64,000 nt of DNA from Bartonella sp. B1099 (GTDB lineage Bacteria; Pseudomonadota; Alphaproteobacteria; Rhizobiales; Rhizobiaceae). The notes beneath the pieces were generated by a model that was not told the DNA's origin, did not search any database, and saw only the letters and a list, made by a program, of their open reading frames with translations. Location: positions 1,334,001 to 1,398,000 of the forward strand of contig NZ_CALYLN010000001.1 in the NCBI RefSeq assembly GCF_944801835.1. Reading direction: 5' to 3'. Position numbers and translations under genes: made by a program. Below are positions 12,389 to 23,852 of this stretch, piece by piece; position 1 is the stretch's first letter, and each line of letters starts with the position of its first letter.

Positions 12389-13078
12389 ATGGCAGTTTCT
12401 CCCATGAGTATTTTTCAATCTATTTTATCGCGAAAGTCAATTCGCGCTTTTACTGACCAGCCCGTTAGTTTGGAAACAATCAAAGAAATTTTAAAACTTG
12501 CAGCACGTGCACCATCTGGAACAAATATTCAGCCATGGCAAGTGATTGTGCTTACGGGAAGTGTATTACATAAAGTAGGGCAAGAGCTTTCACAACTTGT
12601 GCTTTCAGGTGTAAAAGGAGAACGTGAATATCATTATTATCCACGTCAATGGCGTGAGCCTTATCTTTCAAGGCGTCGAAAAGTTGGTTTGGATCTTTAT
12701 CAGAGTCTTGGAATTCAAAAAGGTGATGAAGAAAAAATGCTTCATCAAAAGGCGCGTAATTTTTTATTTTTCGATGCGCCTGTAGGATTTTTGTTTACAA
12801 TGGATCACGACATGGAAATGGGGAGTTGGCTTGATTTGGGTATGTTTATGCAGACTATTATGTTAGCAGCACGTGGATTTGGATTGGATACTTGCCCTCA
12901 AGCGGCTTTTGCTGATTATCACAAACAGATTCGTACACTTTTATCGATTCCTTCTGATCGTCATATTATCTGTGGTATGGCACTTGGTTATCGCGATATG
13001 AATGCTCCAGAAAATAACTTTGATACAGAACGAGAACCATTAGAAAACTTTGTACGTTTCATTGAAGCATATCCATAA
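12389..13078 (+). CDS. Nitroreductase-family protein
   Basis: This is an FMN-dependent oxidoreductase of the nitroreductase superfamily, 229 aa. The FMN-binding N-terminal signature RKSIRAFTDQPVS is followed by LKLAARAPSGTNIQPWQVIVL (split here as two motifs, APSGTN and QPWQ). A GLDTCPQAAF segment and the C-terminal CGMALGYRDMNAPEN are typical of the family. The start is ATG 12389; a second ATG 15 bp downstream is possible. The Shine-Dalgarno is weak (AAAG). It stands alone on the strand between the MerR remnant and the serine dehydratase. The substrate cannot be predicted. Confidence 0.9.
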   Translation: MAVSPMSIFQSILSRKSIRAFTDQPVSLETIKEILKLAARAPSGTNIQPWQVIVLTGSVLHKVGQELSQLVLSGVKGEREYHYYPRQWREPYLSRRRKVGLDLYQSLGIQKGDEEKMLHQKARNFLFFDAPVGFLFTMDHDMEMGSWLDLGMFMQTIMLAARGFGLDTCPQAAFADYHKQIRTLLSIPSDRHIICGMALGYRDMNAPENNFDTEREPLENFVRFIEAYP

Positions 13079-13411
13079 AATATTTTGTGTAATTAAGCAT
13101 ACATTTTGAATGACTTTATAAGAAATATTTCCGGTAAAAATTTCACATTCTCATTAAATTATAGTCTTGCATATTAACACTTATTTTACTATGTCTGAAA
13201 AGTTAAGAGAGTGATGACTCTAGGGGCATTGTTCATTTTAAAGGTTGACTATGGAAAGCACTATAGAAAGAAAGTGTTGGGTGGTAGCAAGACGAGCGAC
13301 ATTTGTGTTTATTGCTGTCATTTTTTTAGTTTATCTCACAATTTGATTTTAAGTGGGACAAACGTTATAAAAAGCGTATGCTCAAACCATACTACAGTTT
13401 TGAGGTGATAC
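13079..13411. other. Intergenic upstream of serine dehydratase
   Basis: This 333-bp stretch contains no credible gene; a 65-codon frame at 13211 has no recognisable content. A TTGACT at about 13244 and other AT-rich hexamers could form a promoter for the downstream gene, but none is convincing. Confidence 0.4.
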
Positions 13412-14803
13412 GTGTTTTTATCTGTTTTTGAACTTTTTAAAATTGGAATTGGTCCTTCTAGCTCACACACGATGGGGCCGATGACAGCTGCTAATATGTT
13501 TTTGCAAAAGATACGAGATTTTTCTCAGTCATCTGATATTCAAGTTTCTCGTATACGAGTTTATCTCCATGGTTCCTTAGCTTTTACGGGTATTGGTCAT
13601 GCAACAGATAGGGCTATTGTATTAGGGCTTTTAGGAGAAAAAGCTTCTACTGTTGATCCTGATAATATGGAATTTTTGTTAGAAAAAGTTATCCGTGAAA
13701 AAAAAGTGCAACCAGAAGAGCATCCCGCTTATCAGTTTGATTTGCAAAGTGATCTTATTTTTGAACGAAAAGAAATCTTACCTGGACATACGAATGGGTT
13801 AGCATTTGAAGGACTTGATACGGGTGGGAATGTTCTGTTAAGGCAGATTTATTATTCTATCGGGGGTGGCTTTGTTGTGACTGAGGATGAATTAAGCCAT
13901 ATGAATGGTGATATACAACCAGAAGCATTTGAGGTGCCATATCCTTTTGATTCTGCGCGTACAATGTTATTAATGGCGGAAAAATCCGGACTTTCGATTG
14001 CTGAAATGAAGCGCTTAAATGAAGAAACAAAGATTGAGCGTTCTTCTCTAGATGCAGGACTTGATGAAATTTTTTCAGCGATGACAAATTGTATTGATAG
14101 AGGTCTTTCACAAGAAGGTGAGTTGCCTGGTGGATTACGTGTTCTAAGGCGTGCTAAAAAGCTGCATGAAACGCTTTTGAAAAATCAAAAGAAAAATTTC
14201 AATTATCCACTTTGGGCAAATGATTGGCTTTCGGTATATGCTATGGCAGTCAATGAGGAAAATGCAGCAGGTGGTCGTGTTGTTACCGCTCCAACAAATG
14301 GGGCTGCTGGTGTTGTTCCCGCAGTTTTACGCTACTATCTTCAGTTTAATGATGATTCAAATCAAGAGGGAATACATAATTTTCTATTGACGGCAGCAGC
14401 GATTGGCGGTGTTATCAAACATAATGCCTCTATTTCTGGTGCAGAGGTTGGATGTCAAGGTGAAGTTGGAACGGCATCTTCAATGGCCGCGGCGGGCTTG
14501 ACGGCGGCGTTAGGTGGAACGCCGGCTCAAATTGAAAATGCAGCGGAAATTGCGCTTGAGCATCATTTGGGAATGACGTGTGATCCGGTTGCAGGTCTTG
14601 TCCAAGTTCCTTGTATTGAGCGTAATGCAATGGGGGCGGTTAAGGCAGTAACGGCTTCTTCTCTTGCATTATATGGGAATGGAGAGCATTTTGTTTCTCT
14701 TGATGCTTGTATAGAAACAATGCGTCAGACGGGTCATGATATGAGTGAACGCTATAAAGAAACAAGTAAAGGTGGTCTCGCAGTCAATGCAATATCTTGT
14801 TAA
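13412..14803 (+). CDS. sdaA: L-serine ammonia-lyase (iron-sulfur dependent)
   Basis: The enzyme deaminates L-serine to pyruvate and ammonia with a [4Fe-4S] cluster. It is the single-chain type: an N-terminal beta domain ([20 protein letters not shown]) is fused to the catalytic alpha domain, 463 aa in total. Candidate cluster ligands are Cys348 ([11 protein letters not shown]), Cys390 (GMTCDPVAG) and Cys401 (VQVPCIERN). The protein ends in a C-terminal cysteine (Cys463), matching the tail ligand described for the Legionella enzyme. The start is a GTG with GAGGTG just upstream (13402-13407). No partner gene is adjacent. Confidence 0.95.
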   Translation: MFLSVFELFKIGIGPSSSHTMGPMTAANMFLQKIRDFSQSSDIQVSRIRVYLHGSLAFTGIGHATDRAIVLGLLGEKASTVDPDNMEFLLEKVIREKKVQPEEHPAYQFDLQSDLIFERKEILPGHTNGLAFEGLDTGGNVLLRQIYYSIGGGFVVTEDELSHMNGDIQPEAFEVPYPFDSARTMLLMAEKSGLSIAEMKRLNEETKIERSSLDAGLDEIFSAMTNCIDRGLSQEGELPGGLRVLRRAKKLHETLLKNQKKNFNYPLWANDWLSVYAMAVNEENAAGGRVVTAPTNGAAGVVPAVLRYYLQFNDDSNQEGIHNFLLTAAAIGGVIKHNASISGAEVGCQGEVGTASSMAAAGLTAALGGTPAQIENAAEIALEHHLGMTCDPVAGLVQVPCIERNAMGAVKAVTASSLALYGNGEHFVSLDACIETMRQTGHDMSERYKETSKGGLAVNAISC

Positions 14804-15400
14804 GAGCTGGAATATTTCTTCAATCCGTAACTGGATTCGTTGGGGAAGTATCGCATTTTTTCTTCCTAAGAAAGCTTATGTTTTTTGTTGCTTATAAATC
14901 AAAATTCGAATTTAATTCAGCAGTATGCTTAGGATAAATTTGAGGCGAATTCGTGCTTTCTGAACAAGGAATAGCTTTTTCTTGCAAGATTTGAAGGAGA
15001 GTATTGCTTATATCTATTTGATTTGTCTCTGAAATGAAAAAGTAGTCTCATTGGAAAAAATAAAAAAGCGACACGTACAATGAGTGATCAATCTGTCATC
15101 ACTTTCTAGCTGAATTTTATGGCTTTTAAAAGTAGAAACCTTTTAGACATCTGATATGGCGAAAAAACACTTTGAAAAGAAACTCTAATTTGCAATAATT
15201 AAAAGGGACCTCAGAAAATCTTATTTTCCAACTTTTATTTAAAATTTCTTGTACCGGCAAAAAAATTTAAAATAAATAATTAGCATATACATTAAAAATA
15301 TTTTCAAAATTTCCATGAAAAACAGAATGCAAATGATAACATATCATACATAAAAACACAATAAAGTCAAAAAATTGTTTGCAATTATTTTATATGAATC

Positions 15401-15574
15401 TACCCTTTATACGTGATTCATTTGATCACTTTTTATAAACAATTGTCATGTATGAATAGAGCATAAAAAGCAAATCATGAGGTAAATATTATAACGTATG
15501 TGTGTATTTAAATGAAATGAAAAGCAGCTATCATTCATAACGGTTCATAAATTTTATGATACGTTTTTATCATT
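15401..15574 (+). repeat. Diverged inverted repeat, left copy
   Basis: This stretch matches the reverse complement of 16922-17098 over about 175 bp with scattered mismatches. Shared blocks include TGATTCATTTGA, TTTTTTATAAACAATTG, AAATATTATAACG and CAGCTATCATTCATAAC. The pair encloses about 1.35 kb of gene-less DNA. No transposase and no target-site duplication were recognised. Confidence 0.7.
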
Positions 15575-16921
15575 TACAAATCGCATTGTTAAAAACGCAA
15601 TCGTTTAAAATTATCGATAACATACATTTAAAGATCATACCTTGTTTTTTAAATGATTGGATTGTTAATCGCATTATCAAGCATAAGATTATGGTTCTCA
15701 AAATTGAGAAGCATAAAATCTAAAGATGTTATCGCAACATTAGATCATCCTATAAGAGGGTAATCATTTGAAACTGTTATAAGCTTATAGATTTTCATTT
15801 ATTAAGGGCGCATAAAAGAATTAAAGATAAGATCGATTTTAAAACGCTTTCTAAAAATTTAGAAAATAATAGGCAGGCATTATACAGGTCCCATCACAAC
15901 AAATATGAAATTCAAAACGTTATGTCATATGAGATCAAAAGCCTTTTTATGGCGTATGTAAGAAAGCTATCAAAAAACGTTTTAAAAGTTATCGTTTAAA
16001 AATACGAAACCAAATGGGGTTAATCCAAATTTGGATTGAGTGATTTTAGTTATCTCAAAATTGGGGGGGAAGCTATTAAGACAAAGGTAAGCAAGCAAAA
16101 TTCAAAGTCATTGTAACATCATAAAGACATGGGATTTTACTCAATTTTTAGAAAAAAGCGACAATGTTTTAAAAAATGCTCTATTCTAAAGTTAACGCCA
16201 AAATTGGGGTGTTTAATTTTTAAAGAAAAGTGAAAATACGCTTATAAGAACCTCACTAAATGAATGTTTAAACGTTTGAAACTGATGTTTTATAACAGCT
16301 ATAAACTTAGTTATCATTTGCTCTTAAGAACGTTTCATTTACGAAAAAACAAAGATCTAGATTTTACAGCAGAGCCAATCTTAGAAACCTTACATTTGAT
16401 AAAAGCGTTTGTTTATTTGTCTTATGAAAAGCTACTTTTAAAAACCAACGCGCGTAAATGTAAAAACGGGTTTTGTTATAGACATTTCACTTAATACATA
16501 TTTGCTTTTGATTGTCTTGATGAACCTACAAAGCATTTTGATTTGCTTGATAAATTTGATTTTATACAATGCGTTATTTGAATTCACTCAGCTCGATTTC
16601 GAGGTCAGTACTTTTAAACGTTTTAAGAAGCGTTTTGATCATGTGCTTTTTTTTAAACAAATCTCTTTAGAGATAAAGACGTTATGATTAATACGTTTGA
16701 TAGTCATAAAAGTGTTTATAGGCTCTAAATTCACTCTCTCATTCAAATGAATACTATCAAGATTATACCCATCATTTACGGTTCTTTTGATAACATTATC
16801 ACTTTCATAAATCTCACAATTTTTGGAATCAACCTTACTTTGCTTTTTTTGTTAAGTTTTGCATTGCCATAAGCACGACCCCAAACTTTGGCACAATTAA
16901 ATTTTTAATGCTATTTGTGCT

Positions 16922-17098
16922 GTGATAAAAAACGTATCATAAAATTTATGAACTGTTATGAATGATAGCTGGTTTTCATTTCATTTGAATGTTTATATGC
17001 GTTATAATATTTACATCATGATTTGTTTTTTGTGGTCTTTTCATATATGGCAATTGTTTATAAAAAATGGTCAAATGAATCACATATAAAAGGATGAA
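16922..17098 (-). repeat. Diverged inverted repeat, right copy
   Basis: This is the reverse-complement partner of 15401-15574 (see that entry). The C4-like RNA relic begins about 70 bp to the right of this copy. The divergence shows an old duplication. Confidence 0.7.
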
Positions 17099-17167
17099 TT
17101 CTGATGGGGGGCATATAAAATTATTTTCATAATATATTATTTTTTATATTTTTATGAACTACGTAGC

Positions 17168-17248
17168 GCCAGGTGCTGAAAAACACGGTGATAAATCTGT
17201 TTTTATGCCTTCCTCATAAGAGTATTGTATAGCATAACCACATCCGAC
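17168..17248 (-). ncRNA. Relic of a C4-like antisense RNA
   Basis: The reverse complement of this segment aligns end to end with the 81-nt structured RNA at 45197-45277. It shares GTGGTTATG, TATACAATAC, TTATCACCGTGTTT and a closing GGC. Both copies are 81 nt long and both have a TATAAT exactly 6 nt before the first G (here 17260-17255). The outer stem keeps five of six pairs, two of them G-U. Similarity continues about 100 nt upstream of the promoter (CAAGTG..CACT, TTTAAAATAGTGGCT). No antirepressor frame follows, so this is an orphan remnant of a phage immunity region. Confidence 0.6.
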
Positions 17249-17904
17249 AAAATCATTATACGCCAATCACAGTATAAAAGATAGCCACTATTTTAAAGAC
17301 TTCGGAAAGGCGTAACCTATTCGCTAGTTATTTAGTGTTTTGATCACTTGAATATTTATATAACAAAATACGTATTTATTGTCAAATAATATTTTATCTT
17401 TTTTGATATTTTTTATGATTTCTTTAAATGCATTGTGTGTAAATATTTATCATATGCTTATGAATTGTTTCTTTTTTATTATATGCTTTTAAAGCTATAT
17501 TATGGTCTTTATTAAACGATTGCGTTATTTTTTGAATTTATACATTTATAATATTTATAAACGCTCTCATCATGTGTATTTTTAATTTTATAACCTATCA
17601 TATTTTTTACTAAATGCTTTTTAAAGATTTCTGTTAATTTCTTTAATAACACATTTTCAACTCAACAGTTTTTTATAGGGACTGTTTTTATAATCAACGC
17701 GTTCATTTGTATTATGATTATGAAAATGCCTTATGATTATGAAAGCCTGCTTTTTTCACGGGTGTTTTATAGCTGTTATCTTCTTTATAACCACCACATC
17801 ATTTTTATAAGAGAAATGATAATCATAGAGATTAGCAAAATCCCTTTTAATAGATTTTGTCAGTTTAATCAGTTCTTTTTAGACCCTATAGTATTTTTTT
17901 AATT

Positions 17905-18345
17905 GAGAGAAAATTAAAAACATTATATTTCAATATGTTAATGTTTCAAATAAACAACCTATATTAAACACAATACGTAAATACAATCTTATATATTTAA
18001 GAGGGTTTTGTAGGTTTTTTTGGGGGGTAGACACCGTCAAAACCTATAGCAAAATGAGTATACATAACTCTCTTTAAACAAAGCCTTTGAAAAGGATAAA
18101 AGCTATCATTTTAGATTACGGTATAATCTCTTAAAAGAAATCCAAAAGAAACGTATTCTATTTAAAATGGGATTTCTTAAAAGTCTTAAAGCAATCCAAA
18201 TAAGAGTGTTTAAAAGTGCGAATGTTCTTTTTTTAGAATAACACATATAAACACTCCTTTTAGATTATATGTAATCAACTTACAAAAGAGGTATAGCTAT
18301 ATTCTATACCCCTTATAAGATTAGCATACCCATTATGTAAGCATG
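17905..18345. repeat. 3'-flank repeat of the restriction gene, copy A
   Basis: About 440 bp are homologous, in the same orientation, to 23853-24301. Shared blocks include CACCGTCAAAACCTATA, GATTACGGTATAA, ATTCTATTTAAAATGGGATT and TCTTAAAAGTCTTAAAG. Each copy lies immediately downstream of the 3' end of a restriction-modification gene on the minus strand. They mark the flanks of an ancestral tandem duplication. Confidence 0.8.
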
Positions 18346-18355
18346 CTTTATAAGT

Positions 18356-19594
18356 TTATTCAGTTTCTTTAATTTCTAATTTTGGTAGTTTTTTCACGAT
18401 TTTCATTGTTTCTAAACTTACGGTAATAACCCTTTGAAACAACTCCAATGGATAAGCAGGGTTGCCAATGGTCTCAACAGCATAGCGATTGGTACCATTC
18501 GTAATGCCACTCTTTTTATCAGTCTTTACGCATTGACGCCCCATAACCCATTCAAGAGCCGGCTTGCCATTGACGATATAGTCATAAGCCTCAAGAGGGA
18601 TATCTGTTATCGTGATATTGCTGTTATAAAAAACAGTGCTCTTATCTTTCTCTTTACTATTTCCAGAGATTTCATTTCAGTCACGTAATAAAACTTTTCG
18701 GGATTAGAGATATCAGTCTGTTTTGGATTGCCTTTTTTAAATGTGACTGGATAAGGCTCTACATCTTCATAATTTATGTGCAAATACCCCAGTTCACGCC
18801 CTGCTGTCACAAACTTCCAAAAATCATCAGCAGTTTTTACACAAGGGATACGTGGGAGTTCTTTGCATAAATTATCAGCATAACGAGTACGGTAATCTTC
18901 CGAATGTAAAAGACCGTAAACGTAATAGAATAGATCATCTTTAGTGATTGTTTCATTAGGATAAGCCACTTTAAAATGGTCTAGTCCTTCATCCGTAATG
19001 GCATCACGCCTCTGTAAACCAGCATTTTTGCTTTCCTTTATAGAGTTTGCAAATAAATGGGATTGTTTTTCACTTTTACTTTTTGAAACCGTAGTTTCTT
19101 CGTAAATATACCGTGGAAAGCATTGGCTTTTTTCTATTGAATCAAAGTTAGGTATGTCCTTAGTCATACATAAGTACAGAAAAACCTTTCATTGCTCCTA
19201 TGCCGGTAACTTGAATCACTTTATTTTCAACGGTTTGTTTCATAGGAAATATACGCGGCATTTGATAAACTGATTCATTAAAGATGCAATTATAATAAAG
19301 CCATTGATGTGTAAAGGGGCGATAAAGGGTTTGAACTAAGCAATTATTCTCAAATTTGGAAAAATTACTTCTTACCAATTCTCGTTTAAGAGTACTACTC
19401 CAACTGATTTTTGTAACATCAATGTTAACAAAATTATTTACAGCATTTTCACGTATTTTACGGTCAGCATATGCATAAGTATTATTAAAACGCTCTACTT
19501 CATGCCTATAAAAGGCAATCATATTACCCATATTTTGGGATAAAGATTCATGACTTGAGTTATAAGCCCAAGCATCACGATTAGTTTTAAGACC
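18356..19594 (-). pseudogene. C-terminal fragment of a Type ISP-like restriction-modification enzyme
   Basis: This minus-strand segment matches residues about 1245-1657 of the intact enzyme at 24302-29275, from NRDAWAYNSSHES to the identical C terminus LPKLEIKETE. It is broken twice. One frameshift after GFSVLM lies near 19165-19175. A frameshift with a small deletion after VTEMK lies near 18655-18665. It therefore appears as three short frames. It carries the C-terminal part of the target-recognition region but no nuclease, helicase or methylase motif. Its upstream end abuts, at about 19595, an oppositely oriented DUF3987 fragment. This junction is one breakpoint of an inversion. Confidence 0.88.
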
Positions 19595-19595
19595 A

Positions 19596-20171
19596 CAGTA
19601 TGAAGGTGTTTTTCGTTCTTTTCGTGATAAACGACTAGGTTCTCCAGAACACCCGCTGATCATGCGTTTTATGCCAAAAGCACAAGAGAAATTTTATGAA
19701 TGGCTAGAAAATCTTCATAGAGAGGCAAAAGGTGGTCATTTCTCAAAAAGCTTACAATCGCATGTTTTAAAAATGCCTAAGACTATAGCAAGCCTTGCGT
19801 TGATTTTTGAACTGTGTGAAGGTGGGCGTTTTGAAATTGGTCTCTATGCTATCACAACAGCGTTGCGTTGGGAAAAATATCTGATAAGTCATGCGAAACG
19901 TCTTTATGCGGCGCATGATACATTAACAGCAGAGCGTGCAAAATTGATTGTCGAACGCTGTGATTGTTTACCCGATGTTTTTACGGCAAGGGATATCTAT
20001 AGACGATGTTGGAGTTCTTTAAAAGATAAAGAAGCTGTGAAGCAAGCTTTAGAGCTTTTATGTCGTTCTAATCACCTGCGAAAAAAGTTTATAACACATC
20101 AGACAAGTGGACACCCTAGCGCCTATTATGAATGGCATCCTTTGGTCAAAAACAACAGCATAAAACAATAA
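19596..20171 (+). pseudogene. DUF3987-type protein, C-terminal fragment
   Basis: The frame is open from about 19596 without a proper start (QYEGVFRSFRDKRLGSPEHP) and corresponds to the C-terminal 190 or so residues of the gene at 29891. From LALIFELCEGG to the stop the two are nearly identical (one Arg/Cys difference seen in TTALRWEKY). Before that point they are clearly diverged. An ATG at 19662 opens a 169-codon frame, but the nucleotide-binding half is missing, so activity is unlikely. It points away from the restriction-enzyme remnant to its left and toward the truncated restriction gene to its right. Confidence 0.8.
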
Positions 20172-21816
20172 CACCTCTTTTGAAGTTTTTAAAACAATCA
20201 CACAAAACTCTTTTTATAGCATTCTCATTAAGTAATTTTTTTCCAAAAAAAATGATCTGAATGACTTTGTAAAAAGAGTTTTGTCAGTGCTGTCAGTCTT
20301 GTCAGTTCTTTTTAGCCCCCCCTTTCTATATATTTTTTAATCAAAAATAAAAGTTATTATATTTCAATAGATTAATGACTTTAAAACACAACTCATATCA
20401 ATGGTGCAATCTTTAAAAATAACCAATGATGTAAATTGATTAAAACCTGTCAGTTATCTGTCAGTAAATTGAACTGACACAAATACCCTTTTCAATGATT
20501 TATAAAACTTATCAAAATAATCATTATGATATTTTAAGCGCCCATAGTGAATTTGTCTTGAGTAACACATCAAATGAATAGCAAATTTCACTATTTTGCT
20601 GATCTGATCTTTCTCATAGGCTGTTGATAAGTATCCTTTTAAAAACTCTTTTGAAAAAATTATCGGCTTTTTAGCAGTTTTTTCCCATTTTTATCGATAT
20701 TTGTTTTAAACGCATTTAATTGAATTCGTTTTGATTCTTTTGATGGTTATTGATCATCTTATAAGACAAGGGATTTTTATTGTAATATGCTGCAATCTGT
20801 TAAGTCTGATAATAAACACGTCACGCTACGCTCTCTGTTGGAATATTATCGTCAACAAGCAACTTCAAATGCTAAAAAGGGAAAAATTTTTGAAGATTTT
20901 GTTAGCAAATATCTTATGCATGACCCTATCCATTATGGACGCTATGAAAAGGTTGAAAGCTATTTTGAATGGGCTAAAGAGCGTGAGGATTGGAATAAAA
21001 ATGATATCGGCATTGATTTGGTTGCAAAACTTCGCAATCAAGAAGGTTATGTAGCTATTCAATGTAAGTTTTATAAAGCTGACCATCAGATCAGTAAAAA
21101 GGATATTGATAGCTTTATCGCAGCCTCTGGAAAAGACATCTTTAAATATCGCCTTCTCGTTGATAGCACTGAAAGTGAATTAAGTGACAATGTGAATGCC
21201 ATGATTAAAGGACAAGCGATACCCGTTTATCGCATTGACCTTCGTCATATGGAAAACAGTCGTATAGATTGGCAAATATTTGCAACAAAACAAAAAGTTG
21301 TTCTGAAAGTTACAAAAGAACCTCGTCCCCATCAGAAAGAAGCCATCAAGAAAGTCTGTGAAGGTTTAAAAGAAGCAGACCGTGGCAAGCTAATTATGGC
21401 ATGTGGAACAGGCAAAACGTTCACAAGCCTTAAGATAGCAGAGACCATAGCGGGAAAAGGCAAGCGTGTGTTGTTTTTGGTGCCTTCTCTTGCTTTAGTC
21501 TCACAAACAATCCGTGAATGGACACTGGACACACAAATTCCCTTGCGTTCCTTTGCGGTGTGTTCGGATACAAAAGTAGGAAAGCGTCGTAAAAACCAAG
21601 ATGACATGGTTGGCATGGAAACATCAGATCTTGTTCTTCCTGCTACAACAGATGCAAAAGCCCTTGCCAAAGAAGCTTGTGAAAACTTCGCAGAGGCAAT
21701 GACGGTCATCTTTTCAACCTATCATTCCATTCAAGTGATTTCCGATGCGCAAAAGGAATATGATTTACCCGAATTTGATCTAATCATTTGTGATGAAGCA
21801 CACCGTACGACTGGTG
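19794..21816 (+). repeat. Near-identical inverted repeat, left arm (2,023 bp)
   Basis: Every position p here mirrors 50062-p on the other strand (28246-30268), with no length change across the arm. The starts of the two restriction genes confirm it (20787 + 29275 = 50062). Only a handful of substitutions were noticed, for example Val/Ile at codon 39 of the restriction gene. Identity starts abruptly in the DUF3987 coding sequence and stops abruptly just after the DEAH box of the restriction gene. The non-coding 615 bp between the genes is as conserved as the coding part, which implies recent duplication or gene conversion. Confidence 0.93.
20172..20786 (+). promoter_or_regulatory. Intergenic region with TGTCAG iterons (left copy)
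   Basis: No gene is seen in these 615 bp. Three 9-bp direct repeats TGTCAGNNN start at 20282, 20291 and 20300. Two more TGTCAG copies at 20448 and 20459 face an inverted CTGACA at 20474. The surrounding DNA is very AT-rich. Iterons next to a primase/DUF3987 gene suggest a replication origin or a repressor-binding region for the element, and the segment also contains the promoter of the restriction gene. The role is inferred. Confidence 0.6.
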
Positions 21817-23738
21817 TTGTATTAGGAACAGACAAGCATGAATCTGAATTTATCAAGGTTCATGATAACAGCATCATTCAAGGTAAAAAACGTCTATACA
21901 TGACAGCAACCCCTAAGATCTTTACTGACAAGCTGAAAAAGAAGGCTGACGTATCCGATGCCGTTCTGGCGTCCATGGATGATGAAGCGCTCTATGGGAA
22001 AAATCTTTACACTTATACTTTTTCAAAAGCTCTACAAGATAAACTTTTAGCACCCTATAAAGTTATCGTCTTAGCTGTTGATGAAGCAATTATCAACGCA
22101 ACAATTCAGAAACGTCTTAAAGATAAAAATTCCGAACTTATTCTTGATGATACAACCAAAATCATTGGCTGCTACAAAGCACTGGCTCAAATAGAAAAGA
22201 AGGAAGACGATGGCATAAAACCTATGCGTCGTTCTCTGGCTTTTTGTAAAGATATCAATACATCTGAACGCGTTAGTGAGATTTTCAATGATGCTATTGA
22301 TGAATATCATAAATTTGTTCCTGAAAGTAAGACATCTCTTATCTTTGATGTTAAGCACATTGATGGGACTTTTAATGGTAAAGAGCGTAACAAATTACTT
22401 GATTGGCTTAAAGAAGATACAGATGAAAATAACTGCCGTGTGCTCACCAATGTGCGTTGTCTTTCAGAAGGGATTGATGTGCCCGCTCTTGATGCGGTTA
22501 TGTTTTTACACCCGCGTAAAAGTCATGTAGATGTGATACAAGCGGTGGGGCGTGTGATGCGTCGCGCAGAAGGTAAAACAACAGGCTATATCATTTTACC
22601 CGTTGGTATTCCCTTCAATATTCCACCACAACAGGCTTTAGAAAACAATAAAAAGTATGATGTCATCTGGCAAGTTCTCAATGCTTTGCGTGCTCATGAT
22701 GACAACTTCAAAAACAAAATGAAAGCCTTAGAGCTAGACCAAGATGTTCGTCATCTGTTTGAGATTGTAGGGGTAACTTTTGACCCTGCTTTACAAGCAA
22801 TGACCGCAGTTGTTGACGAACTATCCTTCCATGCAAAGTCTGAAAGTGCTGGGCTCCATATTGGTTCAGTAGCGAATGAAAACCCTCATAGGTATGAAGT
22901 ACAAGAAGAATTCTATTTTTATATTGATGAATTATCGCGTGCTATTAAGCCAATCATTGTCAGAAAATGTGGGGAGGCTAATCAATGGGGAAACTGGGCG
23001 GGTAATGTTGCGGCAATTGCACAAAATCATATTATCCGTCTTAAAAGCATACTCGCTGATAAAAAGAGTGAAGCTTATCGTGCTTTTCATGTTTTTCACA
23101 AGGAATTAAAGAACGGTTTAAATGACAGTATCGAGCAAGAAGATGCACTTGAGATGTTGGCGCAACATCTTGTGACGCGTCCTATTTTTGAATCCTTGTT
23201 TGATGGAAATGAGTTTGTGAGTAAAAACGCCATCTCGCAAGCTATGGAAAAGATCTTAGCTGAACTTGATAAGATGAATATCAAAGACGAAGCCAAAGAT
23301 CTTGATAAATTTTATCAAAGTGTAAAGGAGGATACAGAAGGTATTATTGAAACGCGCGCAAAACAGAATCTTATTATCAGACTTTATGAAGATTTTTTTA
23401 CCAAGGCATTCAAAAAGACAACAGATAAACTTGGAATTGTTTATACCCCCATTGAAATAGTCGATTTTATCTTACATTCCGTCAATGATGTTTTAGAGCA
23501 AGAGTTTGGACAAAGCTTAAGTTCTCGAGGCGTCTCTATTCTAGACCCTTTTACTGGAACTGGGACCTTTATTACACGACTTTTACAATCCAATCTCATA
23601 AAACCAGAGGATATGGAATATAAGTTCCGAAATGAAATCAAAGCCAACGAAATTGTTCTCTTAGCTTATTACATAGCTGCCATTAATATTGAAGCGACCT
23701 ATCATAGTCTTATTTATGAAAAGCATATGATCCTTTAA
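20787..23738 (+). pseudogene. Type ISP-like restriction-modification enzyme, 3'-truncated second copy
   Basis: This 983-codon frame corresponds to residues 1 to about 977 of the intact enzyme on the other strand. It keeps the Mrr-like nuclease motif (Asp77, QCK at 92-94), Walker A ACGTGKT (205-211), DEAH (336-339), the QAVGRVMRR helicase motif and methylase motif I DPFTGTGTF. It lacks the NPPY catalytic loop and the whole target-recognition region, ending in unrelated residues YEKHMIL. The first 344 residues are almost identical to the intact copy; the rest is clearly diverged. Alone it cannot methylate DNA. Whether the nuclease/helicase part is expressed is unknown. Confidence 0.88.
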
Positions 23739-23852
23739 AGCCTTTTAAAAGACAGTTTATAATCATAAGGCATGCTATCAAGATCATTATAATTATGAGT
23801 TTTGAAGGGGTTTTGAGTTTTGACGGTTGCTGCTTTTAGATAAAAAAATGGT

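Larger units (their letters stand above)
14804..18355. other. 3.5-kb AT-rich degenerate region without genes
   Basis: No frame in this stretch looks like a real protein; the longest (75 codons at 16264, 62 codons at 17714) have AT-driven composition and no recognisable motif. The region holds the paired inverted repeats at 15401-15574 and 16922-17098, a C4-like RNA relic at 17168-17248 on the minus strand, and the 3'-flank repeat at 17905-18345. It is best read as eroded prophage or element DNA. Confidence 0.6.

Noticed and set aside
16264..16687. Two short plus-strand frames in the AT-rich gap
   Set aside because: Composition is driven by AT-richness (Leu, Phe, Lys, Tyr), there is no ribosome binding site and no motif.
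15401..17098. Insertion sequence
   Set aside because: An inverted repeat pair exists, but there is no transposase frame between the copies and no visible target duplication.
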